Source: JANNOG01 sp050329415
Lineage (GTDB): Bacteria > Actinomycetota > Actinomycetes > Actinomycetales > JBBAYJ01
DNA length: 64,000 bases
Reading direction: 5' to 3'
NCBI GenBank assembly: GCA_050329415.1
Contig: JBHJOS010000021.1
Coordinates: 17,900-81,899, forward strand
Within the stretch, counting starts at the first letter, position 1. Each line of letters starts with the position of its first letter. Shown in pieces: positions 14,732-23,287 of the stretch. The translations under genes and the position numbers were made by a program. A model generated the notes under the pieces. That model was not told the origin of the DNA. It saw nothing but the letters and a program-made list of their open reading frames with translations, and did not search any database.

Positions 14732-17055
14732 GTACGGCCACCCCGACCCCCGTCCCGGATTCCACGGATCCGACCGCCCGGGTCGAGCTGACGATCGGCG
14801 GGATGACCTGCGCCTCCTGCGCCGCGCGGATCGAGAAGCGCCTCAACCGGCTCGACGGGGTGACAGCGACGGTGAACTACGCGACCGAGAAGGCGCGGGT
14901 CGACTACGCCGGAGAGGTCACGCCCCAGGATCTCCTCGGTACGGTGGAAGCGGCCGGCTACACCGCGACCCTGCCGCCCGCCCCCCCGGAGCCCGTTCCG
15001 GGCGGACCCGGGGGCGGCGATCTCCAGGGTGCCGCCACCGGAACCGGGCTCGAGCGCGAGGGCGACCCCACCCGCGAACTGCGGCACAAGGTGATCGTCA
15101 GTGCCGTGCTCTCGGCCCCCGTGATCCTCATGGCGATGATCCCCGCGCTCCAGATCACGTACTGGCAGTGGCTGTCCCTCACGCTCGCCGCGCCCGTGCT
15201 CGTGTGGGCCGGCGCCGGGTTCCACCGGGCGGCGTGGGCCAACCTGCGCCACGGCGCCGCGACGATGGACACCCTGATCTCGATGGGGACGATCGCCGCG
15301 TTCGTGTGGTCGCTGTACGCACTGTTCCTCGGGGATGCCGGCGTGCCGGGGATGACGCACCCGTTCGAGCTCACCGTGGCGCGCGGCGACGGGACGGCCA
15401 ACATCTACCTGGAGGTCACAACCGCTGTCATCACCTTCATCCTGCTGGGGCGATACGTCGAGGCCCGGTCCAAGCGCCGGGCCGGGGCCGCCCTGCGCGC
15501 GCTGCTCGAGCTCGGGGCCAAGGACGTGGCCGTCCTGCGTGACTCGCCCACCGGTCCGGCGGAGGTCCGGGTCCCCGTCGATCAGCTCGCCGTCGGCGAC
15601 CGCTTCGTCGTCCGGCCCGGCGAGAAGATCGCCACCGACGGGGTCGTCGAGGAGGGCTTGTCCGCCGTCGACATGAGCATGCTGACCGGCGAGTCCGTGC
15701 CGGTCGAGGTCGGCCCCGGCGACGGCGTCGTCGGCGCCACCGTCAACGCCGGCGGCCGGCTCGTCGTGCGGGCGACCCGGATCGGCCACGACACCCAGCT
15801 CGCCCAGATGGGCCGCCTCGTCGCCGACGCCCAGACCGGCAAGGCCCGCATCCAGCGCCTCGCCGACCGGGTCTCCGGGGTCTTCGTCCCGGTCGTCATC
15901 GCGGTGGCCGTCGCCACCCTGGGCTTCTGGCTGGGCTCGGGTTCCCCGGCCGCGACGGCGTTCACGGCGGCGGTCGCCGTGCTCATCATCGCCTGCCCGT
16001 GCGCCCTCGGCCTGGCCACGCCGATGGCGCTGCTCGTGGGGACCGGCCGGGGCGCGCAGTCGGGGATCCTCATCAAAGGTCCCGAGGTGCTGGAGTCGAC
16101 CCGGAAGGTCGACACCATCGTCCTCGACAAGACCGGCACCGTGACGACCGGGCGGATGACGCTGGTCGAGGTCGTCCCGGCGGCCGGGGTCGACGGCCCC
16201 GACGAGGCCGAGCTGCTGCGCCTCGCCGGTGCCGTCGAGGACGCCTCCGAGCACCCCATCGCCCAGGCCGTCGCGGTCGCCGCGACCGCCCGCGACGGGC
16301 AGCTGCCGGAGGTCGAGGACTTCCGGAATCTCGAGGGTCTCGGCGTCCAGGGGATCGTGGACGGGCGCGCCGTGGTCGTCGGGCGGGTGAGCCTGCTGGC
16401 TGACCGGTCTCAGCAGCTGCCCGCCGATCTGGTCGCGGCGCGGGAACGGGCCGAGCGGGCGGGGCGCACCGTGGTCGCCGTCGGCTGGGACAGCCGGGCC
16501 CGCGGCCTGCTCGTCGTCGCCGACGCGGTGAAGCCGACCAGCGCCGAGGCGATCCGGGAGTTCCGCCGGCTCGGTCTCACCCCGATCCTCCTCACCGGCG
16601 ACAACCGGACCGTGGCGCACGCGGTCGCCGCCGAGGTCGGGATCGAGGAGGTGCTCGCCGAGGTCCTGCCCGAGGAGAAGGTGGCCGTCGTCCAGCGCCT
16701 GCAGGCCGAGGGCCGGGTGGTCGCCATGGTGGGCGACGGCGTCAACGACGCCGCCGCCCTGGCGCAGGCCGACCTCGGCCTCGCCATGGGCACCGGGACG
16801 GACATCGCCATCGAGGCGAGCGACCTCACCCTGGTCCGCGGCGACCTGCGGGCGGCAGGCGACGCCATCCGCCTCTCCCGTGCGACCCTGCGCACCATCA
16901 AGCAGAACCTCGGGTGGGCCTTTGCCTACAACACCGCGGCGCTCCCGCTCGCCGCCGCGGGCCTGCTCAATCCCATGATCGCGGGTGCGGCGATGGCGTT
17001 CTCGTCGGTGTCCGTGGTCGCCAACAGCCTGCGGCTGAGGAGGTTCCGACCATGA
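14728..17055 (+). CDS. copA: Cu(I)-exporting P1B-type ATPase CopA (775 aa)
   Basis: This pump expels cytosolic Cu(I). An N-terminal HMA domain, GGMTCASC (Cys28, Cys31), receives copper from CopZ. The membrane metal site is IIACPCALGLATP, the CPC motif of Cu(I)/Ag(I) pumps. The phosphorylated Asp is in VLDKTGTVTTG, the actuator TGES motif in MLTGESVPVEVG, and the hinge in MVGDGVNDAAALAQADLG. Length is normal. It overlaps the short peptide gene and copB by 4 bp on each side. Confidence 0.96.
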   Translation: MSTATPTPVPDSTDPTARVELTIGGMTCASCAARIEKRLNRLDGVTATVNYATEKARVDYAGEVTPQDLLGTVEAAGYTATLPPAPPEPVPGGPGGGDLQGAATGTGLEREGDPTRELRHKVIVSAVLSAPVILMAMIPALQITYWQWLSLTLAAPVLVWAGAGFHRAAWANLRHGAATMDTLISMGTIAAFVWSLYALFLGDAGVPGMTHPFELTVARGDGTANIYLEVTTAVITFILLGRYVEARSKRRAGAALRALLELGAKDVAVLRDSPTGPAEVRVPVDQLAVGDRFVVRPGEKIATDGVVEEGLSAVDMSMLTGESVPVEVGPGDGVVGATVNAGGRLVVRATRIGHDTQLAQMGRLVADAQTGKARIQRLADRVSGVFVPVVIAVAVATLGFWLGSGSPAATAFTAAVAVLIIACPCALGLATPMALLVGTGRGAQSGILIKGPEVLESTRKVDTIVLDKTGTVTTGRMTLVEVVPAAGVDGPDEAELLRLAGAVEDASEHPIAQAVAVAATARDGQLPEVEDFRNLEGLGVQGIVDGRAVVVGRVSLLADRSQQLPADLVAARERAERAGRTVVAVGWDSRARGLLVVADAVKPTSAEAIREFRRLGLTPILLTGDNRTVAHAVAAEVGIEEVLAEVLPEEKVAVVQRLQAEGRVVAMVGDGVNDAAALAQADLGLAMGTGTDIAIEASDLTLVRGDLRAAGDAIRLSRATLRTIKQNLGWAFAYNTAALPLAAAGLLNPMIAGAAMAFSSVSVVANSLRLRRFRP

Positions 17056-19907
17056 CCGAGCACGGCGGGCACGACGACCACGGCGGGCAGGACGACCACG
17101 GCGGGCACGGCGGGCACGGCGATCAGGCCGCGCAGTTCCGGAAGCGGTTCTGGCTGACCCTCGGCCTCACGGTGCCGGTGGTGATCTGGTCGCACCACGT
17201 CCAGATGCTGCTCGGTTACACCGCGCCGCCGGTGCCCCTGCAGGAGTTCATCGGCCCGGTCCTCGGGTCGGTCATCTTCTGGTACGGCGGCTGGCCGTTC
17301 CTGTCCGGCGGTGCCTCCGAGCTGAGGTCCCGCCGCCCGGGGATGATGCTGCTCATCTCGCTCGCGATCACGGTCGCCTATGTCGCGTCCATGGCGACGG
17401 CGATCGGGATCTTCGAGCAGGAGATCTGGTGGGAGCTGTCGCTCCTCATCGCGATCATGCTGCTGGGGCACTGGATCGAGATGCGCGCCATCGGGCAGGC
17501 ACAGGGAGCGCTGGCGGCGCTCGCCGAGCTGCTCCCGGACGAGGCCGATCGGGTCCGCCCGGACGGCACGGTCGAGACGGTCCCGGTGGACGCGCTGGCC
17601 CTGGGCGACACGGTGCTGGTCCGCCCGGGCGCCCGGGTGCCGGTCGACGGGACGGTCCGCGAGGGCCGCGCCGACGTCGACGAGTCCATGATCACCGGAG
17701 AGTCGAACCCCGCGCCGCGGGGCGAGGGAGACCGGGTCGTCGCCGGCACCGTCGTCGCCGACTCCAGCCTGCGGGTCGAGGTGACGGCGATCGGCGACGA
17801 CACCTCGCTCGCCGGGATCCGCCGCCTCATCGAGCAGGCCCAGGCCTCGCGGTCGCGGTCGCAGGTCCTCGCCGACCGAGCGGCCGCCCTGCTGTTCTAC
17901 GTGGCCCTCGCCTCCGGCGCCGTCACCGGCCTGGTGTGGGTGCTGCTGGGCCAGCCCGCGTTCGCGATCGACCGCACCGTGACCGTGCTCGTCATCGCCT
18001 GCCCCCATGCCCTGGGCCTGGCAATCCCGCTGGTGACAGCGATCTCGACGGCGAAGTCCTCGCGCGCCGGGATCCTCGTCACCGATCGGCTGGCGCTGGA
18101 GCGGATGCGGACCATCGACGCCGTGCTCTTCGACAAGACCGGCACCCTGACCCGGGGCCGGCACGCCGTGTCGGACGTCGCGGCCGCACCGGGGACCGAC
18201 ATCGACGAGGTGCTGCGACTGGCCGGGGCGGTCGAGGCGGACTCCGAGCACCCGCTCGCCAAGGCGATCCACGCCCACGCCGTCGAGCGCGCCGGCAGCC
18301 GCTCCCTGTCCCTGGCTCGCGACTTCCGGTCCCTGACCGGCCGGGGTGTCCAGGCCGAGGTCGACGGGGCGGCCGTCGCCGTGGGCGGACCGGCTCTGCT
18401 GCGGGGGCTGGGCCTGGCGGTGCCGGCACCCCTGGGCGAGTGGGCCGAGCCGTGGACCGGGCGGGGCGCCGCCGTTCTGCACGTCGTGCGGGACGGCGCG
18501 GTCGTCGGTGCCGTGGCGCTGGAGGACGAGATCCGCGACGTCTCCCGCGAGGCAGTCCGCAGCCTGCAGGAGGCGGGCGTCACCGTCGCGATGATCACCG
18601 GAGACGCCCGGCCGGTCGCCGAGGCGGTCGGGCGCGAGCTCGGCATCGACGAGGTCTTCGCCGAGGTGCTGCCGCAGGACAAGGAAGCGAAGGTGGCCGA
18701 GCTCCAGGCCCGCGGGATGAGCGTCGCCATGGTCGGCGACGGGGTGAACGACGCCCCGGCGCTCGCGCGGGCCGACGTCGGCATCGCCATCGGGGCCGGC
18801 ACGGACGTCGCCGTGCAGTCCGCCGGGATCGTCCTGGCCTCGGACGACCCCCGCGGGGTGCTCGCCATCCGGACGCTGTCCAAGGCCACCTACCGGAAGA
18901 TGGTGGAGAACCTGTGGTGGGCGGCCGGGTACAACGTCGTGGCCATCCCGCTCGCCGCCGGGGTCCTGGCACCCGTCGGGTTCGTCCTGCCGATGGCGCT
19001 CGGCGCGGTCCTCATGAGCACGTCGACGATCATCGTCGCCCTCAACGCGCAGCTCCTGCGGCGGGTGCGGCTGGCCGGTCTCGAGAGGTCGGCCGACGTC
19101 CGGCGCTCCGACGCCCCGGTCCAGGATGAGGTCTCGGCGTCACCGCCGAGGCCCTCCGGGGGACGCGGGTCCGATGGCCGCGCCTTCGCTCCACGAGCAT
19201 GTGCCGCACACCTGACAGGACGACCCGCCGCTTCCCGTCGTCGGCGCAGGACGGGGTCAGCGGTTCACGCGCAGTGCCTCACGTCGCGACCGGAATTCGT
19301 TCTCGTCGATCTCGCCGCGAGCGAAGCGTTCGGCGAGGATCTGTTCCGCTGCGGGTGCCGACGAGCCGCGTCGTGGGCCGCCTTGGACCACCCTGACAGA
19401 GACGACGATGCCGACGATGACCAAGGTCCAGAACAGCATCACCCACACGAGCATGAAGATCCAGCTCCACCACGAGCCGTCACCGTGCCACCAAGGACCC
19501 ATCATCATGGTCACCTTCTTCGGTCCGCGCAGTCGCCGAACCCGCGGTCGGCTCCCAGTCTGAGTGACCGCACCCGGGTGACGGCAGGGACTGTTGTCCG
19601 GGTCCGCACTCGCCGGACATGGCTCGACACGTGTCGGAGGGCCGGTCGGATGCCGCCGCCCAGCCGGACGCGCCTGTCCTCAGCAGCGACGACACGACAC
19701 GTCGTCGGCTGGCGGCTGATCGTGACCCGGGTCAGCGGAGGTCGCGCCACAGGACGTCGAGCGGCAGCGCAGCCAGCCGGTCTCCGAAGGGCGTGGCCTC
19801 GGGTGCCATCGAGAGCACCGCCCCGAAGACGAAGCGGTCCCCGAGTCGCTCGGCGAGCAGGCGCAAACCCCGGAAGTCGCCGGACCGCGGCGTGCTGGTC
19901 GCCTTGA
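17052..19907 (+). CDS. copB: CopB-type heavy-metal P1B ATPase with an abnormal C-terminal extension (951 aa as read)
   Basis: This is a second copper pump with a His/Gly/Asp-rich N-terminus (EHGGHDDHGGQDDHGG) instead of an HMA domain. The metal site is VIACPHALGLAIP, the CPH motif of CopB pumps (Cu(II)/Cu(I)/Ag). The phospho-Asp lies in FDKTGTLTRG and the hinge in VGDGVNDAPALARAD. The last helix, MSTSTIIVALNAQLLRRVRL, ends near residue 680, where CopB proteins normally stop. Here the frame stays open for about 260 more codons. It runs through low-complexity Arg/Pro-rich sequence, antisense to the SHOCT gene and into the ATPase pseudogene. A 3' frameshift or lost stop is likely. Confidence 0.85.
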   Translation: MTEHGGHDDHGGQDDHGGHGGHGDQAAQFRKRFWLTLGLTVPVVIWSHHVQMLLGYTAPPVPLQEFIGPVLGSVIFWYGGWPFLSGGASELRSRRPGMMLLISLAITVAYVASMATAIGIFEQEIWWELSLLIAIMLLGHWIEMRAIGQAQGALAALAELLPDEADRVRPDGTVETVPVDALALGDTVLVRPGARVPVDGTVREGRADVDESMITGESNPAPRGEGDRVVAGTVVADSSLRVEVTAIGDDTSLAGIRRLIEQAQASRSRSQVLADRAAALLFYVALASGAVTGLVWVLLGQPAFAIDRTVTVLVIACPHALGLAIPLVTAISTAKSSRAGILVTDRLALERMRTIDAVLFDKTGTLTRGRHAVSDVAAAPGTDIDEVLRLAGAVEADSEHPLAKAIHAHAVERAGSRSLSLARDFRSLTGRGVQAEVDGAAVAVGGPALLRGLGLAVPAPLGEWAEPWTGRGAAVLHVVRDGAVVGAVALEDEIRDVSREAVRSLQEAGVTVAMITGDARPVAEAVGRELGIDEVFAEVLPQDKEAKVAELQARGMSVAMVGDGVNDAPALARADVGIAIGAGTDVAVQSAGIVLASDDPRGVLAIRTLSKATYRKMVENLWWAAGYNVVAIPLAAGVLAPVGFVLPMALGAVLMSTSTIIVALNAQLLRRVRLAGLERSADVRRSDAPVQDEVSASPPRPSGGRGSDGRAFAPRACAAHLTGRPAASRRRRRTGSAVHAQCLTSRPEFVLVDLAASEAFGEDLFRCGCRRAASWAALDHPDRDDDADDDQGPEQHHPHEHEDPAPPRAVTVPPRTHHHGHLLRSAQSPNPRSAPSLSDRTRVTAGTVVRVRTRRTWLDTCRRAGRMPPPSRTRLSSAATTRHVVGWRLIVTRVSGGRATGRRAAAQPAGLRRAWPRVPSRAPPRRRSGPRVARRAGANPGSRRTAACWSP
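19257..19508 (-). CDS. SHOCT-domain small membrane protein (83 aa)
   Basis: A Trp/Met-rich N-terminus (MMMGPWWHGDGSWWSW) leads into one transmembrane helix (FMLVWVMLFWTLVIVGIVVS). A C-terminal SHOCT motif, ILAERFARGEIDENEFRSR, follows. Such proteins often sit beside copper ATPase genes, but the role is unknown; oligomerisation or membrane anchoring is assumed for SHOCT. GAAGG precedes ATG 19508 at usable spacing; a GTG at 19514 would add two residues. The gene is entirely overlapped by the antisense tail of copB. The 19509-19731 stretch upstream shows no other gene. Confidence 0.8.
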   Translation of the reverse strand: MMMGPWWHGDGSWWSWIFMLVWVMLFWTLVIVGIVVSVRVVQGGPRRGSSAPAAEQILAERFARGEIDENEFRSRREALRVNR

Positions 19908-20219
19908 TCTCGAGGCCGCCGACGCGGCCGTCCGGGTGCTCGAGCTGTGCCTCGTCGATGACGAGGGTGTCGACCGGGCGTCGTGCGAACGCCCGAGGGT
20001 CCTCCCGGGCCGCCTGCCGGGCAGGCTCGTCGTCGAGGGTGACCACGTCGACCGAGCCCGCGTACCGCATCGTCGACACGAGGGTCGACTTCCCGACCTG
20101 GCGGGCGCCGTTGACCGCGACGACCGGCGTGTCGGCGTTGGCTGCCCGGAGGCCCGCCTGTGCCCAATCGCGGCACCAGATCGCTCCCTCGCGGATCGTA
20201 CTGCCGATCCGCGAGTCGG
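19732..20219 (-). pseudogene. AAA ATPase (DUF4143-type) remnant with 5' loss and internal deletion
   Basis: The minus strand reads TPVVAVNGARQVGKSTLV (Walker A), VVTLDDEPARQAA and VDTLVIDEAQ (Walker B) as in ATPase-DUF4143 proteins. It then jumps straight to LEHPDGRVGGLEIKATST and FRGLRLLAERLGDRF, which belong to the C-terminal nuclease-like domain. Roughly 200 residues of the middle are missing, in frame. Upstream the frame runs only to an in-frame TAG at about 20218-20220, with no start codon; the first ATG (20079) is after Walker A. A palindromic element (20179-20242) sits at the broken 5' end. It is non-functional as an ATPase. Confidence 0.75.
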
Positions 20220-20242
20220 CCTATGCCGGAACGCGAGCGATC
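20179..20242. repeat. Nested inverted repeat at the broken 5' end of the ATPase remnant
   Basis: The inner arms CTCGCGGATCG (20188-20198) and CGATCCGCGAG (20205-20215) are perfect, with a 6-nt loop. The outer arms GATCGCTC (20179-20186) and GAGCGATC (20235-20242) are also perfect. A further TTGCCGATCCGCG copy follows at 20245-20257. It could be a small palindromic repeat or a cruciform-forming regulatory site. Confidence 0.6.
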
Positions 20243-20296
20243 ACTTGCCGATCCGCGGCTCCTGCGAACGCCGGTCCGCGAGGCGCGGACGGGCGG

Positions 20297-21658
20297 TCAC
20301 CGACCCGAGTCCGCGGGCTCCTGGCCGTCCCGTCCCGAGGCGGTGGCACGCGCCGCCAGCTTCCCCAGGTCCAGCCCGGTGGTCGCGCGCAGCAGCTCCA
20401 GGGTCTGCAGCACGTTGTCGTTCACCTGACGCGGCAGGGTGCCCGCGCCGTCGGCGGACACCACGGTCAGCTTGTCGATCGCGGCCATCGGCGCCGCCAC
20501 CTCGCGGGCGACCTGCGGCAGCACCCCGGTCAGCATCTCCAGCACCGCCGCGTCGCCGTACCCCCGGAACGCGGTGGCCCGCTTGTCCATCGCCTCGGCC
20601 TCGGCCGACCCGCGGGCCAGCACGGCCGCCGCCTCGGCCTCGCCCTCGATCCGGACCGCCTCCGACATCGCCACCCGCCGCGCCTTCTCGGCGTTCGCCC
20701 GCGCGATCTCGGCGGTGCGCTGGGCCTCGGCCTCCTGCTCGACGCGGTACCGCGCGGCGTCGGCGGGACGGCGGACCTGGGTGTCCAGCTGGCGCTCGGT
20801 GAGGGCGGCCTGGCGCTCGGCGACCTTCTCCTGCTCGGTGAGCAGCGCCTGCTCCCGGTCGGCCTGCGCCATCGGGCCGGCCGCGGCGGCACGGGCGTTG
20901 GCGGCGTCGGTCTCGGTGCGGATCTCCGCCTGCCGGAGCACGAGCTGGCGCTGGGCGTTGGCGATCTCCTCCTCGGCGCGCAGTCTGGCCTGCTCGGCGA
21001 TCCGCCGCGCCTCGGCCTCGGCGACCGCGGCCTCCTGCTGGATCCGGGCGGCCTCGGGCCGGCCCAGGTCGGTGAGGTACGTGCCGTCGTCGGTGATGTC
21101 CTGGATCTGCAGCGTGTCGAGCACCAGCCCCTGGCCGGTCAGCGAGGACTCGGACTCGTCGGCCACCCGCTGCGCGAACGCCGCCCGGTCCCGGATGGTC
21201 TGCTCGACGGTCAGCCCACCGACGATGGACCGCAGGGCACCGGCCAGGACTTCCTGGGTGAAGGTCTCGATGTCCTGCTGCTGGGTGAGGAACCGCTGCG
21301 CGGCCGCCCGGATCGAGTCCTCGTTGCCGCCCACCTTGACGATCGCCACGCCCTCGAGGTTGAGCTTGACGCCCTGCCCGGACACCGCCCCGCGGATGGT
21401 CACGGGGATCCGCCGGCTCGACAGGTTGAGCCGGTGCAGGCGCTGGACGAACGGCCAGACGAACACCCCGCCGCCGACGACGACCTTCTGCCCGCTGGAG
21501 TCCAGGGGGGCGCCCGACGCCACCCGCCGGCCGCGCCGGCCGGTGACGAGGAACGCCTGGTCCGGGCCGGCGACCTTGTATCGGGAGGCGAGGAAGGCGG
21601 CGACCAGGACGGCGAGGAGGACGAGGCCGGACACGGAGACGAGGAGGGAGGGGTCCAC
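20297..21658 (-). CDS. Flotillin-like SPFH-domain protein (453 aa)
   Basis: This is a membrane scaffold protein of bacterial lipid microdomains. An N-terminal helix, SLLVSVSGLVLLAVLVAAFLA, anchors it. The SPFH (band 7) domain covers about residues 30-200. A long heptad region rich in Glu/Ala/Arg (AEAEARRIAEQARLRAEEE, AEKARRVAMSEA) follows, then the C-terminal GVLPQVAREVAAPMAAIDKL typical of flotillins. GAAAGGGA precedes GTG 21658. It begins 10 bp after the NfeD-like gene, the standard NfeD-flotillin operon pairing. Confidence 0.93.
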   Translation of the reverse strand: MDPSLLVSVSGLVLLAVLVAAFLASRYKVAGPDQAFLVTGRRGRRVASGAPLDSSGQKVVVGGGVFVWPFVQRLHRLNLSSRRIPVTIRGAVSGQGVKLNLEGVAIVKVGGNEDSIRAAAQRFLTQQQDIETFTQEVLAGALRSIVGGLTVEQTIRDRAAFAQRVADESESSLTGQGLVLDTLQIQDITDDGTYLTDLGRPEAARIQQEAAVAEAEARRIAEQARLRAEEEIANAQRQLVLRQAEIRTETDAANARAAAAGPMAQADREQALLTEQEKVAERQAALTERQLDTQVRRPADAARYRVEQEAEAQRTAEIARANAEKARRVAMSEAVRIEGEAEAAAVLARGSAEAEAMDKRATAFRGYGDAAVLEMLTGVLPQVAREVAAPMAAIDKLTVVSADGAGTLPRQVNDNVLQTLELLRATTGLDLGKLAARATASGRDGQEPADSGR

Positions 21659-21668
21659 GGGGTCCCTT

Positions 21669-22181
21669 TCAGGCGTCGGTGACGGGGTCGAGCGGGGCGA
21701 GGGGTTCGACGAGCACGGAGGTGGGGCTGAGGATGTCGACGATCCTCACGTCCGTCCCCCTCGGCAGGGCGGCCCCCGCGCGGGCGTTGAGCCGGGTGAC
21801 GGACCCGGCGACGGTCGTCCGCACGGTGCCGTACCCCTCGGCGGGGACGTCGTCGACGACGGTGGCGTAGCTGCCGAGCAGCGCCGCCGAGGTGATGGCG
21901 GGGTCGTCCTCGTCCTGGTCGAGCAGCCGGGTCAGCCAGATCGCCAGGCCTGCGATCGCGACCGCGGACGCGCTGCCGTACACCACCGCGGCCGCCGGGT
22001 TGCCGTCGGTCAACGACGCCGCGATGGCCCCGCCGAAGCCGAAGGCGGACAGCGCGGCACCCACGGTGAGCGGGGAGAGCCAGTCGGGCCCGACATCGAC
22101 GGCGTCCAGCACCTCGCCACCGACGAGCCCGATCGCCACGACGACGAGGCCGACGACGCCGAGCACCAGGAACAGCGTCAC
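21669..22181 (-). CDS. NfeD-like membrane protein (170 aa)
   Basis: This is the partner of the flotillin. Three to four membrane helices (TLFLVLGVVGLVVVAIGLVG, LTVGAALSAFGFGGAIAASL and AVVYGSASAVAIAGLAIWLT) precede a C-terminal OB-fold, GSYATVVDDVPAEGYGTVRT through VDILSPTSVLVEPL. AGGAGG lies just before GTG 22181 and fixes the start. NfeD proteins assist flotillin assembly in microdomains; this role is inferred from pairing. Confidence 0.85.
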   Translation of the reverse strand: MTLFLVLGVVGLVVVAIGLVGGEVLDAVDVGPDWLSPLTVGAALSAFGFGGAIAASLTDGNPAAAVVYGSASAVAIAGLAIWLTRLLDQDEDDPAITSAALLGSYATVVDDVPAEGYGTVRTTVAGSVTRLNARAGAALPRGTDVRIVDILSPTSVLVEPLAPLDPVTDA

Positions 22182-22304
22182 CCGGCCTCCTTGCACGCCC
22201 GGCCGGGTCCCTCCGGCCAACCGGAACGCTATCAGCGTCGGCCCCGTGCAACCATGGGGCTCGGGCGCAGGTGCCCCCGCCGTCCGAGGTCACAGGGGAT
22301 CGAG

Positions 22305-22613
22305 ATGCGGCTGCTCGCCTGGCTGGCCGACCGGGTGCGCCGCACCCTCCGGCCCAGGGGCCGCCACCCGGACCCCACCCGGGTCGCGGAGCTGACGGCG
22401 GCGCTGTCACGGCTGGACCGTGAGATCGCCCGGATCCGGTGCTCCGACGGGGCCTACGCCCGGGCCCACCACCTTCGGGCGGCGGTCCGGGCGTACGGCG
22501 ACGTCCTCGACGAGGCCCGCCGGATCGCCGGCATCCCGGCCCCGGAGGGCGGCGAGGACGTGCGGCGGATGCTCGCCGAGGTGGAGCTGCGCACCCGCGG
22601 CTGGGACTGGTGA
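22305..22613 (+). CDS. Hypothetical charged helical protein (102 aa)
   Basis: This small Arg/Glu/Ala-rich protein starts MRLLAWLADRVRRTLRPRG, a short amphipathic N-terminus. Predicted helices with ELTAALSRLDREIARIR and LRAAVRAYGDVLDEARRIAG follow. AGGGG lies 7 nt before ATG 22305. It is divergent from the NfeD/flotillin operon and convergent with the TetR gene (8 bp apart). No family is recognised; the pattern suggests a coiled-coil protein that may act at the membrane. Confidence 0.6.
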   Translation: MRLLAWLADRVRRTLRPRGRHPDPTRVAELTAALSRLDREIARIRCSDGAYARAHHLRAAVRAYGDVLDEARRIAGIPAPEGGEDVRRMLAEVELRTRGWDW

Positions 22614-22621
22614 GGGATCGC

Positions 22622-23263
22622 TCAGCCGTCGTCCGGAGCGGACGAGGTGGCGGGACCTGCCGCCCGGACCCCGTCGGTCAGCACCGCGGCGGCCCGCCGT
22701 GCGGCCGCGGCCAGTGCGGGCGGGTGACCGAGAGCGATCATGGTGGCGTTGTGCTCCGCCAGGCACACCACGGCGTACGCGGTGTCCCGCACGAGCGACT
22801 CCCCGGCCCTCGGCGACTCCCGCTGCAGGGCGGCCGCGACCTCGTCCAGCAGCATCGCGTAGGCCCGTCGCACGGCGGCAGCGGTCCCGGCGTCCCGTGT
22901 CGCCTCGAGCAGCAGGGCGTCGAACGCCCGGTCGTGGGCACTGAGCCCCTGGGTCCACGTGTCCCCGAAGAGCAGGTCGAGGAGGGCGTCGACGTTCGGG
23001 GCAGCACCGACCGCGGTCCGAACCTCGGCCTCGTACCACTCGGACAGCCGGCCGATCGCCTGCCGCACGAGATCCGCCCGGTTGCCCACGAAGTGCCGGA
23101 TCACGGGCCGCTGGACGCCGGCTGCCTGCGCCACCCGGTCGAGGGTCACGGCCTCCAGGCCGTGCTCGCCGACCAGGGTGAGGAAGGCATCGAGGACCTG
23201 AGCCCGGCGCTCGCCGGCCAGCGACGGGCGACCGGGTCGCCGGGTCTCGGCGGCTGCGCTCAC
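22622..23263 (-). CDS. TetR family regulator (213 aa)
   Basis: The N-terminal HTH reads RRAQVLDAFLTLVGEHGLEA followed by VTLDRVAQAAGVQRPVIRHF and VGNRADLVRQAIG, the TetR pattern. The C-terminal ligand domain is all helical. GTG 23263 follows the amine oxidase gene by 24 bp in the same direction, so it is the second gene of that operon. The 30-bp palindrome over the amine oxidase start (24796-24825) is the best candidate operator, giving autoregulation. The ligand is probably an amine or related compound, by inference. Confidence 0.92.
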   Translation of the reverse strand: MSAAAETRRPGRPSLAGERRAQVLDAFLTLVGEHGLEAVTLDRVAQAAGVQRPVIRHFVGNRADLVRQAIGRLSEWYEAEVRTAVGAAPNVDALLDLLFGDTWTQGLSAHDRAFDALLLEATRDAGTAAAVRRAYAMLLDEVAAALQRESPRAGESLVRDTAYAVVCLAEHNATMIALGHPPALAAAARRAAAVLTDGVRAAGPATSSAPDDG

Positions 23264-23287
23264 GGTGTGTTCGGCTCCACCGGGCCA

